DNA from: Talpa occidentalis
Taxonomy: Eukaryota; Chordata; Mammalia; Eulipotyphla; Talpidae
Direction: 5' to 3'
DNA: 64,000 bases
Assembly: GCF_014898055.3 (NCBI RefSeq)
Contig: NW_023601543.1
Location: 58,110,806-58,174,805 of the forward strand
Position numbers and translations under genes: made by a program. Below are positions 36,569-48,284 of this stretch, in pieces (the first letter of the stretch is position 1; every line of letters starts with the position of its first letter). The notes under the pieces are model-generated. The model was given only the letters and a program-made list of their open reading frames with translations, searched no databases and was not told the DNA's origin.

Positions 36569-37022
36569 GGAATGTTACTCAGCTATAAGAGAGAAGGATA
36601 ACTCACCATTTGTGACAGCATGGATAAACCTGGAGGACATTATATCAAGTGAAACAAGCTAGACCAAGAAAGACAAATATTGTATAATGGCACATATGTA
36701 GTATCTAAAAGGAAAAAAAAAGGAGAGGCAGAGACTAGAAGGCAGGGAGAAATGGAGAGATGTTGGTCAAAGGGTACAAAGTCATGGTAATGGATAAGTC
36801 CAGAAGTCTAATGTACAGGTATGTACTTGATAATATTATATTGAACAATAGAAATGGGTTCAAAGAGTAGATTTCAGGTGCACTATAACCAAAATAATGG
36901 TAACTGCAAAGAGATGATATGTTACTTGGCTTGGCTATCATAATCACTTCACTATGCATATGTATATCAAATCATCATGCTGTACACCTTAAATACACAA
37001 TTTTTATAAATAAATAAAAAGA
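36240..37022 (+). mobile_element. Old L1 3' end, sense, with (TG)n
   Basis: ORF2 tail (TGATTTGGTGATCCACTACTG, CCATGTTCACAACAGCC, ATGGAATGTTACTCAGC) followed by the ancient L1 3' UTR (GGTCAAAGGGTACAAAG, ATCATGCTGTACACCTTAAA). A (TG)n microsatellite of about 22 repeats interrupts the ORF2 part at 36521-36565. Confidence 0.8.
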
Positions 37023-37029
37023 AAGCAAA

Positions 37030-38240
37030 AAAGGGTTGACTTACTATGTCCTATAAAAAAGTACTAACACAAAAGTATTAACATAAATGTAAGCACCATC
37101 AATCTTCCTAATTATGAAAAAAAGCTTAGAAAAAACACCCAGTAGAGGAAGCACAGTAATTGTAACATATATACACAGTAACTATCACATAAGCCAAAAT
37201 TAAAGAATTGAGACCAAACATAACAGTAATACAAGGAAATGTGAATGGGCTTATCTCACCTATTTTAAGAAAAAGGTTTCCATATTGCCCTATAAAGTCA
37301 ACCCGACACAAGGCTGCACACAAGAGACATGGTTAACACACAGTCATTCAAAAAGCTAAAATGAAAGAGATGCACAAAGATTTACCAATTGAAAAAAATT
37401 TTAAGGAGGCATTGAAATCCTGATACAACATAAAGCAGAATTCCAAAAGCAATTACATGGAACAAAGTAGGATACTTTGTAATATGAAAAGCCCTGTCCA
37501 AGTAGAAGATTTAATAATAAGGTGTTTGTGAATATCTATGCAAAAAGTAACAAAGCTAAAGCCTATATAAACCAAACACTACAGGGATGGAAGAAGAAGA
37601 GAAAAATTCTCTAAAGGAAGAATTTTAACATACCACTCACAAAATGACAAAGATTTAAGTGAACAAAAAAAGCCAATGATATAAAAGCCTGAACAACATA
37701 ATCAGTGAGGTGGAACTTTTAGATAAATGTATAGTGAACACTACACTCTGAGCAAACAGAATATACCTTTTCTCAAGCCCACGTAGTGCATGCACAAAAA
37801 ATATCATATATTAGGGAAGAAAGAAAGCAATCTCAGTAGGTTCCTCAAAATAGAAATATTACAAAGGACACGATTAAAAAAAAACAAGAAATTTAAGAAT
37901 TCAAAATTAACAAGCTGACTCTAAAATCACATGAAAACAAAAGGGACCTAAAACAGCCAAAGCAATTTTGAAAAAAGAAAAAAGTCAGAAACCTCCACCA
38001 CCTCATTTCAAGACTTATAAGCCTATAGTTCTAAAGACAGTGTGGTATTTTGACACGAGACAAAATAGAGTCTAGAAATAGAACCACACATACATGGTCA
38101 ATTAATTTCTGACAAAGTTGTAAAGGATATTCAGTGGAGAAAGGACACTGTTCTGAACAAATTGCTCTGGAACAACTGGATTGTCATAGACAGTCCATTC
38201 CTGGAGGATAGTTCCTAACTGTTAAGACTGATTATCTCTA
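37030..38240 (+). mobile_element. Old L1 ORF2-derived fragments
   Basis: A-rich, sense-oriented L1 text (CACAAGAGACATGGTTAACAC, CAGTGTGGTATTTTGACACG, ATACATGGTCAATTAATTTC), much mutated and discontinuous. No intact frame. Confidence 0.6.
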
Positions 38241-38900
38241 GAAGCTAAGAGTATAAGTAATTTTCAAATTAATTTTTTTTTCTGTTCATTTCATGAAGGT
38301 AGTGTCTGTGAGATTTCTCCATTGTAAAGTTACCAATTTTCTCTATGTAATTCATGAGTAATCTGTGGGTACCTATCTTGAGGCTATGTGTCTTTTTTTC
38401 CCCTAAGTTTCACTGGACATCCATCAACCAATCCTTGCCTGGCTCAATTATTACTACAATGGTTACAAAATGGATATTTTTCTAGCTCTATCATTCTTTC
38501 TACACTATTGGTCAATTGGAAATAGACCTTAAGGAAGAATTCTCCTCCATTCATTCATTCATTCTCAGTATGGACATGGTTTATCCTGGTCTCCACCCAG
38601 GCTCTACATCTGCTGGGAACCCAAGACCATAGGAACATGTGTGGGTAAAATGGCCAAGAGATAGAGAAGAAACATTTATGGGACTCTTTGGCACAGAAGT
38701 ATAAGTTACAAGAAAATCTGTTGTTTAAGTCCTAACAGGGGCCACGATTAGAATGGGGAGGATGTAGGGATATAAGTTGATGGATATGAAAGTTTGGGTG
38801 AAAATGGAAGTATTTGAGGGACTTAATGTGAAATGGTTGTATCTCCAGCTAAATGTATTATTGAGATGAATTTTAGATCTGACTTGGGAACACCTCTTTT
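38240..38900. other. Unclassified intronic DNA
   Basis: No repeat or gene recognised. Mixed composition with a CATTCATTCATTCATTC simple stretch at about 38553. Confidence 0.4.
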
Positions 38901-38901
38901 T

Positions 38902-39018
38902 CTTAAAGATTTTATTTATTTATACAAGAACCAGGGTACAGGCCAGAAGCGCGGGAGGGTGAGAGGATTCACCAGAGACAGAGCAGGGAACAGAACAGGC
39001 AGACTGACGAAATACACT
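38902..39018 (-). mobile_element. tRNA-derived SINE, head missing
   Basis: Only the 3' half (tail TTTATTTATTTATAC and the GAAGCGCGGGAGGGTGAGAG block) is present, and it stops at GACGAAATACACT. A 5'-truncated insertion without the tRNA promoter part. Confidence 0.85.
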
Positions 39019-39602
39019 TACCCTTTGGCCAGTATTAATTGCACATAATAAATGAGAATCTTTAGAATTGCCTGATCCCATGCAAGTTGTTATTATGAAG
39101 CTATAAAAACTACATAGTGGACAAAAGATTACAGCTTTAATTAATGGCATGATAGAAGCTGGGATCCTGATTCAACCAATTATCTTACAATAGTCCTGTG
39201 TGGCCTGTGAAAATTGTGGATGGCTCAGACACTAACAGTAACTACAAAGGCTTAAATTAGTATCGGCTAGAGTGTAGCCATAGTTTCTAATATGGCTTCA
39301 ACAGTGAAAAACTACAGGAAGCTAAAGAAGACTGGTTCTCAGTGAATGATCCTGCAAATGATTTTTTTTCTCTCTATCTCAATATTGGAAAACAGTTACT
39401 TTTCCATGGGAAGGATCCCAACTTACATTTATTGTACTACTGCAGTATTATATGAATTCACCAGCTGTCATAATTCAACTGTTATAATTGGTTAGAAGGG
39501 ATTTGGACTTGATGCAAATCCTAAATATAACAATACCCTACATTGCTAATATCATTATAATATCAGAAACTGAAGATCAAGCTAGAATGAATTTAAATGC
39601 AA

Positions 39603-39643
<41 letters not shown>
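39603..39643. repeat. (TA)n microsatellite
   Basis: About nineteen uninterrupted TA pairs ending in TATGTG. Probably length-polymorphic. Confidence 0.95.
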
Positions 39644-39646
<3 letters not shown>

Positions 39647-39649
39647 ATC

Positions 39650-40530
39650 AAAAGAGGCTTATAATCCTACAAAAATCCAAGGGCTCACTAAAATTGTGAA
39701 ATTCTTAGGAACAGCCAGAGCAGGAGCCACCCAGGATATTCCACAGGCAGCAAAATATGAATTGTTGTTGTTGCCTATCCCTGGAACTAAGCAAGAAATA
39801 AAGCACCTGATCAGGTTACTTGGATTTTGCAGAATGCATGTTTCACACCTGTAAGTATTACAAGCTTCTCTCCATAAAGCTACCCAAAAGAAGGTCATAT
39901 TTGAACAAGGGCCTGAAAAATGTAAGCTATACCTGAATTATAAAATGTGGTAGCTCTCTTGATGCCTTTGGATCTTTATGATCCACATTCAGATGATTTT
40001 GGAAGTGTCTGCAACTTGTACTAGTGAAGATTCAGTAGACTCATAAACAAAGTGACCAGGTTGACAAAGATAGAGGTTATACATGGACTCAGCAATATGG
40101 CCTTCCACTCACCAAGGCTGACTTGGCTACACCCACAGCAAATTTGCAAGCAGCAAAGACCAACTCTGAGTCCTGGTATGGCACCATTCTGGAGTGTAAT
40201 CAGTCAGCTATTTAGTGGCAGGTTAATTAGATTGGTTCTGTCTCCATCATGGAAGGGGCAACATACTGGGATGGCTTCAAGGACTGAGCCTTGGGTGCAG
40301 AGTGAGAGGGTGGGGGTGCAGGTCCAGTGGCAGAGGACAAAAGAGGCAGGCAGTGCAGGAGTTGGAGGTATGGCCACAGATGCAGAAGATGGAGCCACCA
40401 AGAGCCCAAAGCGCAGTGCATCATGTACCAGAGCATTCTTTTTCAAGCGTTTAAAAACTAAAGTGACTTGCTCTGCTGGATTTAAAACTTGCTTGGGACC
40501 AATGGTCCCTCTATTCCTTCCAATCTCTCC
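39650..40530 (+). mobile_element. Class I ERV pol fossil (RT end and integrase)
   Basis: Frame-shifting reading shows reverse-transcriptase tail text (LGFCRMHVSHL, near 39815-39850). From about 40060 follows an integrase N-terminal part (ICKQQRPTLSP, then WYGTI-like text in a neighbouring frame, and PSWKGQ). Many stops and shifts; clearly dead. It lies in the ZNF157 intron, antisense to the gene. Confidence 0.65.
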
Positions 40531-40689
40531 CTTTTGGAATAGGGTTGTCTATCTCATGTCTGTCCCATCATTGTACCTTGGAAACAGACAACTTGTTTTC
40601 CATCTTCATAGATCCACAGATGGAGAGGAAAGTTGCCTCAGGATGGGTCATATCCAGAGTATAATCCCACATATGCCTGATTTAGATGA

Positions 40690-41012
40690 TTTTAAATAAT
40701 AAGAATTGAGCCTTTTTGAGCTAATGTTACTTAGATGAGTTTTTGGACTTGATGCTATAATGGGTTAAGACTTTGGGGGATGCTGGGATATGAATTTAGA
40801 GATCAGGGGATGGACTATAGTGGGCTGAATGGTGCACCCCCCAAATATGTCCACATCTTAACACCCAGACTCTGTAAATGTTACCTTATTTGAGAAAAGG
40901 ATCTTGCAGATGTAGTTAAGAATCTTGAGTTGAGATCATCCTGGATTACCTGAGTAGACCCTAAATCCAATGACAACTGTCCATACAAGAGACAGAAGAG
41001 GAGAGGGGAGTG
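40690..41012 (+). mobile_element. MaLR-type internal end and truncated LTR
   Basis: The block TGGACTTGATGCTATAATGG, GTTAAGACTTTGGGGGATGC is the familiar 3' end of MaLR internal sequence. It is followed by an LTR start (GGGCTGAATGGTGCACC, CTTATTTGAGAAAAGGATC, CTAAATCCAATGACAACTG, AGAGACAGAAGAGGAG). The LTR breaks off where the UBXN4 pseudogene begins. Confidence 0.72.
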
Positions 41013-42187
41013 ATGCTGGTTCCAGGGCACCATTCAGGTCACCATCACATTGGCCAAGAGGAGCAGCAAGGTCTTCATGGTGTTTGTGGCTGGTGATGAT
41101 GACTAGTCTAAACAGATGGCTGCAAGTTGGGAAGATGAGAAAGTGACAGAAGCATCCTTAAACAGTTCTGTTGCTGTTAAAATCAATACCAAAAGATGCA
41201 CTCACTAGAAGTTAAAGCATCAGTTGCAAACGGGAGTCAGGTAGAAACTTTAGTCTCTGTTTCACCCCACATTTGAACCCAAAAACACTTCTGGAAATTC
41301 TCAGTCTACATTGTGTCATATACCACCCACCTCTCCTGACACAAAGTCAGATACTTAAGCAAAAGGAGAAAGTTCAGGCCATGTTACTTGCTCTCAGAAG
41401 CCTCTCAGAGAGACCTACCCAGGACTTCACTGCCGGAGGAAAAGAAATAAAACATACGAAGAAAGGAAAGAAAAGTGAAAGAATGTCAAGAGGTTAAGAA
41501 GGAAATTGAGGGAGAAAACTGGAAAAAAAAAAGCGTTGGGTGTTAAAAAGGAAGCAAAAAGACTTGAAAGAAAGAATGTCAGTGCAAAGAAAGAAAAGGC
41601 CAAAGACAGGGCAGTTTAAGGACAAATCATATAGCAGACTGCATGGACCATGCAGAGTGTTGCTTGTTTTACAAAGGCAAAGAAAAAAGTAGAAGCTGCC
41701 GAAACTGCTGCTAAGCTGGAAACAGACAGAAAAGGAATTCAGAGAGAATCTTATGCAAGAGAAAGAAACACTATTACAATTCAATTCTGTCTTCCTGATG
41801 GCTCTTCCTTTATATAGCAGTCCCTCTACACTTTCCTTGTAAAAGGCATGACAGTTTGCAGCATAAGGAAGAAGATCCACCACATCCATGATCTAATCTT
41901 CCAGTGAAGACATTGGACACTGTTGGCTACAGTACTTTATCAATGTCTTGTCATCTGAATATTGAAGAATATTTCTAATTTAATAACGTTCCTCCTGCGC
42001 AGATTCCTTTGTTAACAACATAAGCAAAACACTCAAATTGTGCACCATCTAGAAACTCAGAAAAAAATATGACCAGCCAGAAAAGAATGCTAGAAACACC
42101 TGAGGAAGATTTCAAAAAGGAAGGGAAGATAGATTAGCACTGAAGATGATGGTGAAATGAAAAACAAATTCCACTCAACAGATGTAG
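41013..42187 (+). pseudogene. UBXN4 processed pseudogene
   Basis: An intronless, decayed copy of UBXN4 (UBX-domain protein 4/erasin, an ER membrane factor that works with VCP in ER-associated degradation). It opens at the parent start codon with a 2-base deletion (ATGCTGGTTCCAGGGC). It then reads VFVAGDDD, an in-frame stop (41104-41106), and KQMAASWEDEKVTEAS. Further on it matches a Glu/Lys-rich coiled-coil stretch, RESYARER and LPDGSS of the UBX start (41730-41815), the hydrophobic hairpin remnant and the C-terminal NSTQQM-like end at 42187. Internal deletions shorten it to about 1.18 kb against about 1.5 kb for the parent. Multiple frameshifts. No obvious poly-A or duplication was found; it interrupts a MaLR LTR inside the ZNF157 intron. 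Confidence 0.88.
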
Positions 42188-42342
42188 TGAGACTAGCACA
42201 ACAGATGCAATCATTGTTGTTTCTCTTATGATTTAATTCAACTAACATTCTCTGGGCAAGTAAACTGCTTTATGCTTCCCAACTAATCTATATTTTAAAG
42301 TGTTTCTTTAATGCTGTTAGTGGGTTAAAACTGTCTAAATCA

Positions 42343-42608
42343 GGGCCTCCCTGGTGGTGCAGGGGTTAAAGACACAGCACTATTAAGCTATTGGCAGCCA
42401 CTGCAGCATCAGGTTGATCCCCGGTTAGGGAGCTATCCACATGATGCAGCAGACCTCTCCTATCTCACCTGCTGCTCCCCTCAGCAGTGTACTTCAGTAG
42501 ATCCATCTGTCCTACTCCCCACTCTGTCTGGTGAATCCGCTCACCTCCTGCACCTCTGGCCTACACCCCAGTTCTTGTATGCATAAATAAATAAATCTTG
42601 GGGAAAAA
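42343..42608 (+). mobile_element. tRNA-derived SINE
   Basis: Head GGGCCTCCCTGGTGGTGCAG, AAATAAATAAATCTT tail. Direct repeats (TCTAAATCAG) flank it at about 42333-42342 and 42611-42620. It lies in the presumed 3' UTR part or 3' flank of the UBXN4 pseudogene. Confidence 0.92.
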
Positions 42609-43779
42609 ACTCTAAATCAGAGAATCAAGAGATAAAATAATCAACTGGCTGTAATGTCCCAGCATATGGCAACCAACTATTTGCAGTCTAAAGTATCTGG
42701 AGGTCTGACACAACTTCCCTCCATCAACTTTCTTAGGCAGTATTCCATGAGCTATTATCCCTACGTTCTCAGATAACACGTTCTGTTTAGAGGTATTTTG
42801 TTCTAAAATTCTTAAACTCTCACAAAGTAACTGGTATATCATTGAGTATTGACTCTGGGTCAGAACAGCAACCTGAGTCCTCAGGGGAATACTACACCAC
42901 AGAGAAAAAAAAATCTCCAGAACCCAACCACAAAGATTTCGAAGATCTTTTCTTCCTGTCAGATACAGAGTTCAAAATTGCCATCACAAAGGAATTCAAA
43001 GAAATGGAAAAAAAATACAAAAAAGCTCATCAAAGATATAAAAGAAAACTCAGAAAAATGAATGTGATTAAGGGAACAATTCATCAGGAAGACATTACAC
43101 TCATCAGTATATACTCACCAAACAAAGGAGCACAAAATACATAAGACAATTACTACCCAACTGGAAAATAGTTATTGGAAAAAACATTTATGGCTAGGAA
43201 CTTCAACACTCTACTTTCATCAATGGACAGAAAACCAGACAGAAAATTTTAAAGTACACAATAGCCTTAAACAAAAAGTTAGATCACATGGGCTTAATAG
43301 ACATTTATAGAGTACTGCACCCCCCAAAAGCTGAATATACATTTTTCTCAAGTACACATGGGATACTTTACAAGATTTATCATATATGGGTCACAAGACA
43401 AGTATCAACAATTTCATGAAAATTGAAATCATAAGCATCTTCTCTAACCAAAATGGTATCAAACTAGAAATCAGTCACAAAAAGAAATCAAGAAAAATCT
43501 CGAATATGTGGAGACTGAACAACATGTTACTGTGTGACTATTCCGTTAATGAGGAAATCAAAGAAGAAATTAAGAAAACAAATGATAATGAGGACACAAC
43601 CTACCAGAACATATGGGACAGAGCAAAAAAATTCTAAGAGGGAAATATATAGCAATACAGGCCCACATCAAGAAACAAGAGCTTAAATAAATAATTTTAT
43701 CTCTCACTTTAAGGAACTAGAAAAAGAAGAACAAACAAACCCAAAAGCCAGAAGGAAGAAAGTAATAAAAAATGACAGC

Positions 43780-44054
43780 AGAGGGCCTCCCTGGTGGCAC
43801 AGCGGTTGAGGGCTGGGTTGCGAAGCTGCCCGCAGCCTGTGCAGCGCCAGTTCGATCCCTGGCTGCTCCCCGGCCGCCGGGCGAGGGTCCCACATGGCGC
43901 GCAGACCTCTCCTGCTGCCCGCTGCTCCCCTCAGCAGTGTACTTCGGTCCTTCTGCCTGCTCTGCTCCCCGCTCTGGCTCTGGTGAATTCTCTCACCCTC
44001 CCGTGCTTCTGACTGTACCCAGTGCTTGTATAAATAAATAAATAAATCTTTTTT
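43780..44054 (+). mobile_element. tRNA-derived SINE, full length, young
   Basis: Near-consensus copy; head GGGCCTCCCTGGTGGCACAG from 43783. Perfect 13-bp duplication AAAAAATGACAGC (43767-43779 and 44055-44067). Confidence 0.95.
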
Positions 44055-44558
44055 AAAAAATGACAGCTGAATTAAATGAAACAGACATGAAAAAAAAGTC
44101 CAAAAATTAATGAAATTAAAAGCTAGCTCTGAAAAAATAAACAAAAGTAGACAAACCTGTAGGTAGGCTCACAAGGAAGGGAAAAAACTCAAATAAATAG
44201 GATCAGAAACTAAAAGAGGTTACAACAGACATCTCAGAAAGTCAGAGGATCAGAAGTGATTACTATGAATATTTGTGTGCTAGAAAGTTGAACAACCTAG
44301 AAAACATGCATAAACTCTTATCAATAAACAATCTGAGGCTATATAGGGAAGAAATAGAAAAACTGAACAGACCAATAACAAAGTGTATCACACCACACAC
44401 AAAAATCAACTCAAAATGGATAGAAGATTTGGATGTAAGACCTAAAACCATGAAATACAAAGAAGAAAATATAGGCAAAAATGCTCCATGACAGGCTTCA
44501 GGTATGTCTTTGTGAATTCATCTCCAACAGCAAGGAAGACAAAAGAGAACATAAACAG

Positions 44559-44820
44559 GGGCCTTCCTGGTGGCGCAGTGGGTGAGCACAGCACTATGAA
44601 GCTGTCCGCAACCTCTGCAGCTCAGGTTCGATTCCCAGCCGGCCAGGGAGCAACCCACATGGTGTAGCAGACCTCTCCTGTCTCGCCCACTGCTTCCCTC
44701 AGCAGTGCTTTTGGTCTGTCTGCCTGTTCTGCTCCCCGCTCTGTCTCTGGTGAATCCTCTCATCCTCCCGCGCCTCTGGCCTGTACCCCAGCTATTGTAT
44801 ACATAAACAAATCTTTTTAA
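44559..44820 (+). mobile_element. tRNA-derived SINE, full length
   Basis: Perfect 18-bp duplication AAAAGAGAACATAAACAG at 44541-44558 and 44821-44838. Head GGGGCCTTCCTGGTGGCGCAG; 'GAGCACAGCACTATGAAGC' subtype. Confidence 0.96.
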
Positions 44821-45323
44821 AAAAGAGAACATAAACAGTTGAGACTATATCAAACTGAAAAACTTCTGCACAGTATAAGAAACTGTCACTAAAACAAAGT
44901 GACACCATACTGGATGGGAAAAAAATATTTATACAGACAGACATCCAAAAAGGGGCTGATATCCAAGATATACAAAGAAATCATATAACTCAACAAAAAG
45001 AAAACAAATAACCTAATAAAATATAGGCAGTAGAAATAAATAGTCATTTCTGCAAAGAGGACATACAGTGGCCAACAGGCACATGAAAAAAAAAATGCAC
45101 ATCATGACTTATAATCAGGGAAATGCAAATCAAAACCACAGCGAGATACCACCTCACAGCTCTGAGAATGGCCCATATCAAAAAGACCCAGAAAGAACCA
45201 GTGCTGGTGAGGGTGTGGAGAAAAAGGAGCCTCCTGAACTGCTGGTGGGAGTGCAAAGTGGTCCAGGCCCTAAGGAAAATGTTATGGAGGTTTCTCCTCC
45301 TAGGTATCTACCCAAAGAAGACA

Positions 45324-45395
45324 AATACATTGGGGTCAAAATAAGGGGGTTGCAATTGTATGGGGAATATAAAAATAAAATTTAAAAAAAGAATA
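45324..45395 (+). mobile_element. 72-bp L1 3' UTR insertion
   Basis: Only the last part of the young L1 3' UTR is present (GGGGTCAAAATAAGGGGGTT to the A tail). It is set inside an older L1 and flanked by GAAGACAAATACAT / GAATACAAATACAC. An extreme 5' truncation. Confidence 0.85.
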
Positions 45396-45935
45396 CAAAT
45401 ACACTAGTTGGGCGGAAAACATGCCTTCCCATATTCACTGCAGCACTATTTACAACAGCCAACCTATGGAAACAACTTAAGCGTCCCAAAACGGATGAGT
45501 GGATCGGGAAGATGTGGTACATACACACAATAGAAACTACTCAGCTATTAAAAAAGATAAACTTTTGCCATTTGCAACAACATGCATGGAGCTGGAGGGG
45601 ATTATGCTAAGTGAAGTAAGTTAGAAGGAGAAAAATACTGGATGGTGTAATTTATATGCAGAATATAGAGGAACAAAAGAAAGGTCAGATAAAGCTAAAA
45701 TAATAAGAGAACCTAGAAATCTAAATGTAGCACTGAGGCTGCCAGGGGTGTAGGGGGAGGGGGAAGGAGAAAGTGGAGGGGAGCACAATGGACTATGCTG
45801 GAGGACTAAGGGTGCTTTGTTGGTGGGTGTGTCATAGTCACAACACCTGGGGGGAGATCCTAAACCTCCGAAACACAAAGAATGTTGTAAACTACTGTTG
45901 CCTCAATAAAAATAAAGAAGAAAAAATAAATAAAT

Positions 45936-46512
45936 GAATAATAAGATTGCACACACAAAAATAAAACATGTAATATTGCGTCAAGCAATATTAATTGGAT
46001 GGGCTAGATGGAAACCAGTCAGATTGCTTGCGTCGCGCTGTGGAATGGAAACTGGAGTGCTGCCACGGGCAAGTTCTCTGTGCACTCACTCACCTGACGT
46101 GAGGCATATACTGGGCCTTATTGGAAGAGTTTGAATTCTTCCAGCAATGACTACTGAGACTTTGGACTACAGAATTCCATTTGAGGGGGGTTTCCTACAT
46201 TGCTATCTGACATTAATTGAAGCCACCTCGATGACTGAAGGACATAAAATAATCTTAAAATCAGCGATACTCATAACGTCTAGGATGAGGTAAGATAAAA
46301 ACTCTAATGGGGCTATCAGTGCTCAGAATACTTCCAGTGTGCGTGTGGGTGTGGGTGTGTGTCTGCGCATGTGCACCCAAGCGGTTCATGTGGGACCATG
46401 CTGCCTGGGAAACGCAAGGAGATACAGGAGAGGCAGGAGCCTCTCTTCCCCTAGGACTGACTCTGAAACTGTGTGAGGAGATGCAGGATTCTCCCATCAC
46501 CTGGACACTACC
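45936..46512. other. Unclassified DNA, possible ERV scrap
   Basis: CpG-containing segment (GCTTGCGTCGCGCTGTGG near 46026), with a GT-rich simple stretch at 46336-46372. No domain or named repeat assigned. Confidence 0.35.
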
Positions 46513-46527
46513 CTATAAAGAGCCCTT

Positions 46528-46927
46528 GACCATCCGGTATTTTTCTTTTTCTTTCTGACTTATTTCGCTGAGCATGATCCCTTCCAGTGCCATCCATGTT
46601 GCTGCAAATTGCATGTGTTTATCTTTTTTGAATGCTGAGTAAAATAAGCCAGAAAGAAAAAGAAAAATACCGGATGGTCTCACTCATAGCAGGAATCTAG
46701 AAAACTTAAATAAGGGACCAGGAAAATAAATAACTATAAGAAAGTGAAAATCAAAATCAACAAAAAACTATGAACCAGAGACACTTTTTGGGGGGTGGGG
46801 GGCGGGAGGGAGGGATTGGGGTCAGAATGGGGGGAGGTTGCAATTGTATGGGGAATATAAAAATAAAATTTATTATTTAAAAAAAATAATAAAAAAATAA
46901 AGATATGGATGATGGCTTAAAAAAAAA
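46528..46927 (+). mobile_element. Twin-primed (5'-inverted) L1 insertion with perfect TSD
   Basis: 46528-46641 is the reverse complement of the ORF2 C-terminus. From 46642 the ORF2 end and 3' UTR follow in sense. About 35 bp (the AAAGAAAAAGAAAAATACCGG region) occur in both arms. The 15-bp duplication ATAAAGAGCCCTTGA lies at 46513-46527 and 46928-46942. Confidence 0.94.
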
Positions 46928-47189
46928 TAAAGAGCCCTTGATTGACTAATGAATAGCTACTTGTAGACAATCAAAGTTAAATAGAGTAGCTTGTGAAAAG
47001 TAAAACATAACAGTGTATGTCACAACTGAGGGTTGAATTCCAGGTTTTTTGTTAATTTTCTGAAGTGTTTCTTCCATTATCTAGAAAAGTATTTTTTCAA
47101 CTATAGACACTGAAAATCATGTGAGTTAAATTAAGTTATAATGACAAAACAGGAAAGAATAAATTACATTTTACTCTAAAAAAAAAGGA

Positions 47190-48032
47190 GTGTGTGGCTT
47201 GTGGACATTTGCACAGTAAATGGACAACATTCTGCTAGGGAAGCCCCTACAGTGATGTGTCGCTTCACACTTTGGTCACCAACGGTGGACCCAACAGACC
47301 ACACCATGTGGATGCGCGCAATTACATTCTATGACATTCGCACAACAACAAAATGGCCTAACACTGCATTTCTCAGATGATATCTCTATTGTTAAGTGGT
47401 GTACACGACTGCCTGGGTTCTGGAAGGTAAAAGCAAATCAGCTTGGTGGGCTGTATCACATATTGTTTTCCCAGCAGTGGACAAACTGATGAACTAACAA
47501 AACTTTAGTTTACACTGATTTGTGGTCTGGCAATACGGGCCATGGAAAGCTGGCCCAGGAACAGGAAACCCTACAGAAAACAGAGAGGCCATTAAACTTA
47601 CACATGCAGATGCACATCAGAACTCCCAGGTACGGAAGGGAACTGGAATCAACAAGCAGGTTACCCTGTGTAAGTATTGAACTATTGTGTCTGCCGACAA
47701 AAGAGAGACAACGAATGGCGACACAACAGACTCCCTGGTGGGGAGGATACTGGTGTTCTTTTTCCATTTGACATCATGTCAAACCCCCTGGTAGATCTAG
47801 TGGCCACAGGACCAGGGCTCCAATGATGCAACTACAAAAGCTAGAAGCAGGGATGGCTCCTAAGCTAGAAACTGTAATTACACTTTTAAACCTTTATGCC
47901 AGAATTCCTAAGGGCCTAATAGGGCAGAATGTGCCATTACCCCACAGCCCCAAAAATGGGGCTAACAGTGAAAACAGCCATATTAGCTGGTGGTAAAGAT
48001 AGCTGCTGCTCCTGCTTTTAAAGCCTTCATGG
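47190..48032 (+). mobile_element. ERV pol fossil (RNase H-like region)
   Basis: Broken frames around 47430-47560 give RNase H-like text of class I ERVs (a WWAV-type motif, then TDLWSG). Flanking sequence has no intact frame. Assignment rests on short motifs, so only the broad class is claimed. Interrupted at 48033 by a SINE and probably continuing to about 48700. Confidence 0.45.
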
Positions 48033-48284
48033 GGGCCTCCCTGGTGGCGCAAGGGGTTAAGACACAGCACGATGAAGCTAACCACAGTCACTGCAGCCCA
48101 AGTTTGATCCCCGGCAAGGGCACAGCAGACCTCTCCTGTCTCGCCCGCTGCTCCCCTCAGCAGTGTACTACAGTCATTCTGCCTGTTCTGCTCCCCACTC
48201 TGGTGAATCCTCTCACCCCCCCCCGACACCTCTGGCCTGTACCCCAGTTCTTGTATGCATAAATAAATAAATCTTAAAAAAAAT
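48033..48284 (+). mobile_element. tRNA-derived SINE
   Basis: Head GGCCTCCCTGGTGGCGCAAG. Direct repeats AAAGCCTTCATGG at 48020-48032 and 48285-48297. Lacks part of the middle (short after the B box). Confidence 0.94.

Larger units (their letters stand above)
42840..45935 (+). mobile_element. Composite old L1/HAL1, sense
   Basis: Left part (42840-43060) encodes an ORF1-like coiled-coil stretch (DFEDLFFLSDTEFKIAITKE). It is followed by ORF2 endonuclease text (HQEDITLISIYSPNKGAQNT), a later ORF2 part ([20 protein letters not shown]), the ORF2 C-terminal third after 44860, and a 3' UTR ending near 45930. Large internal deletions and three younger insertions (two SINEs, one tiny L1) break it up. 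Confidence 0.72.

Noticed and set aside
40052..40699. 215-codon plus-strand frame as a gene
   Set aside because: It shifts through ERV integrase-derived text and then unrelated sequence; no start context or splice structure.
41494..41889. 131-codon minus-strand frame
   Set aside because: It is the antisense shadow of the Glu/Lys-rich coiled-coil part of the UBXN4 pseudogene.
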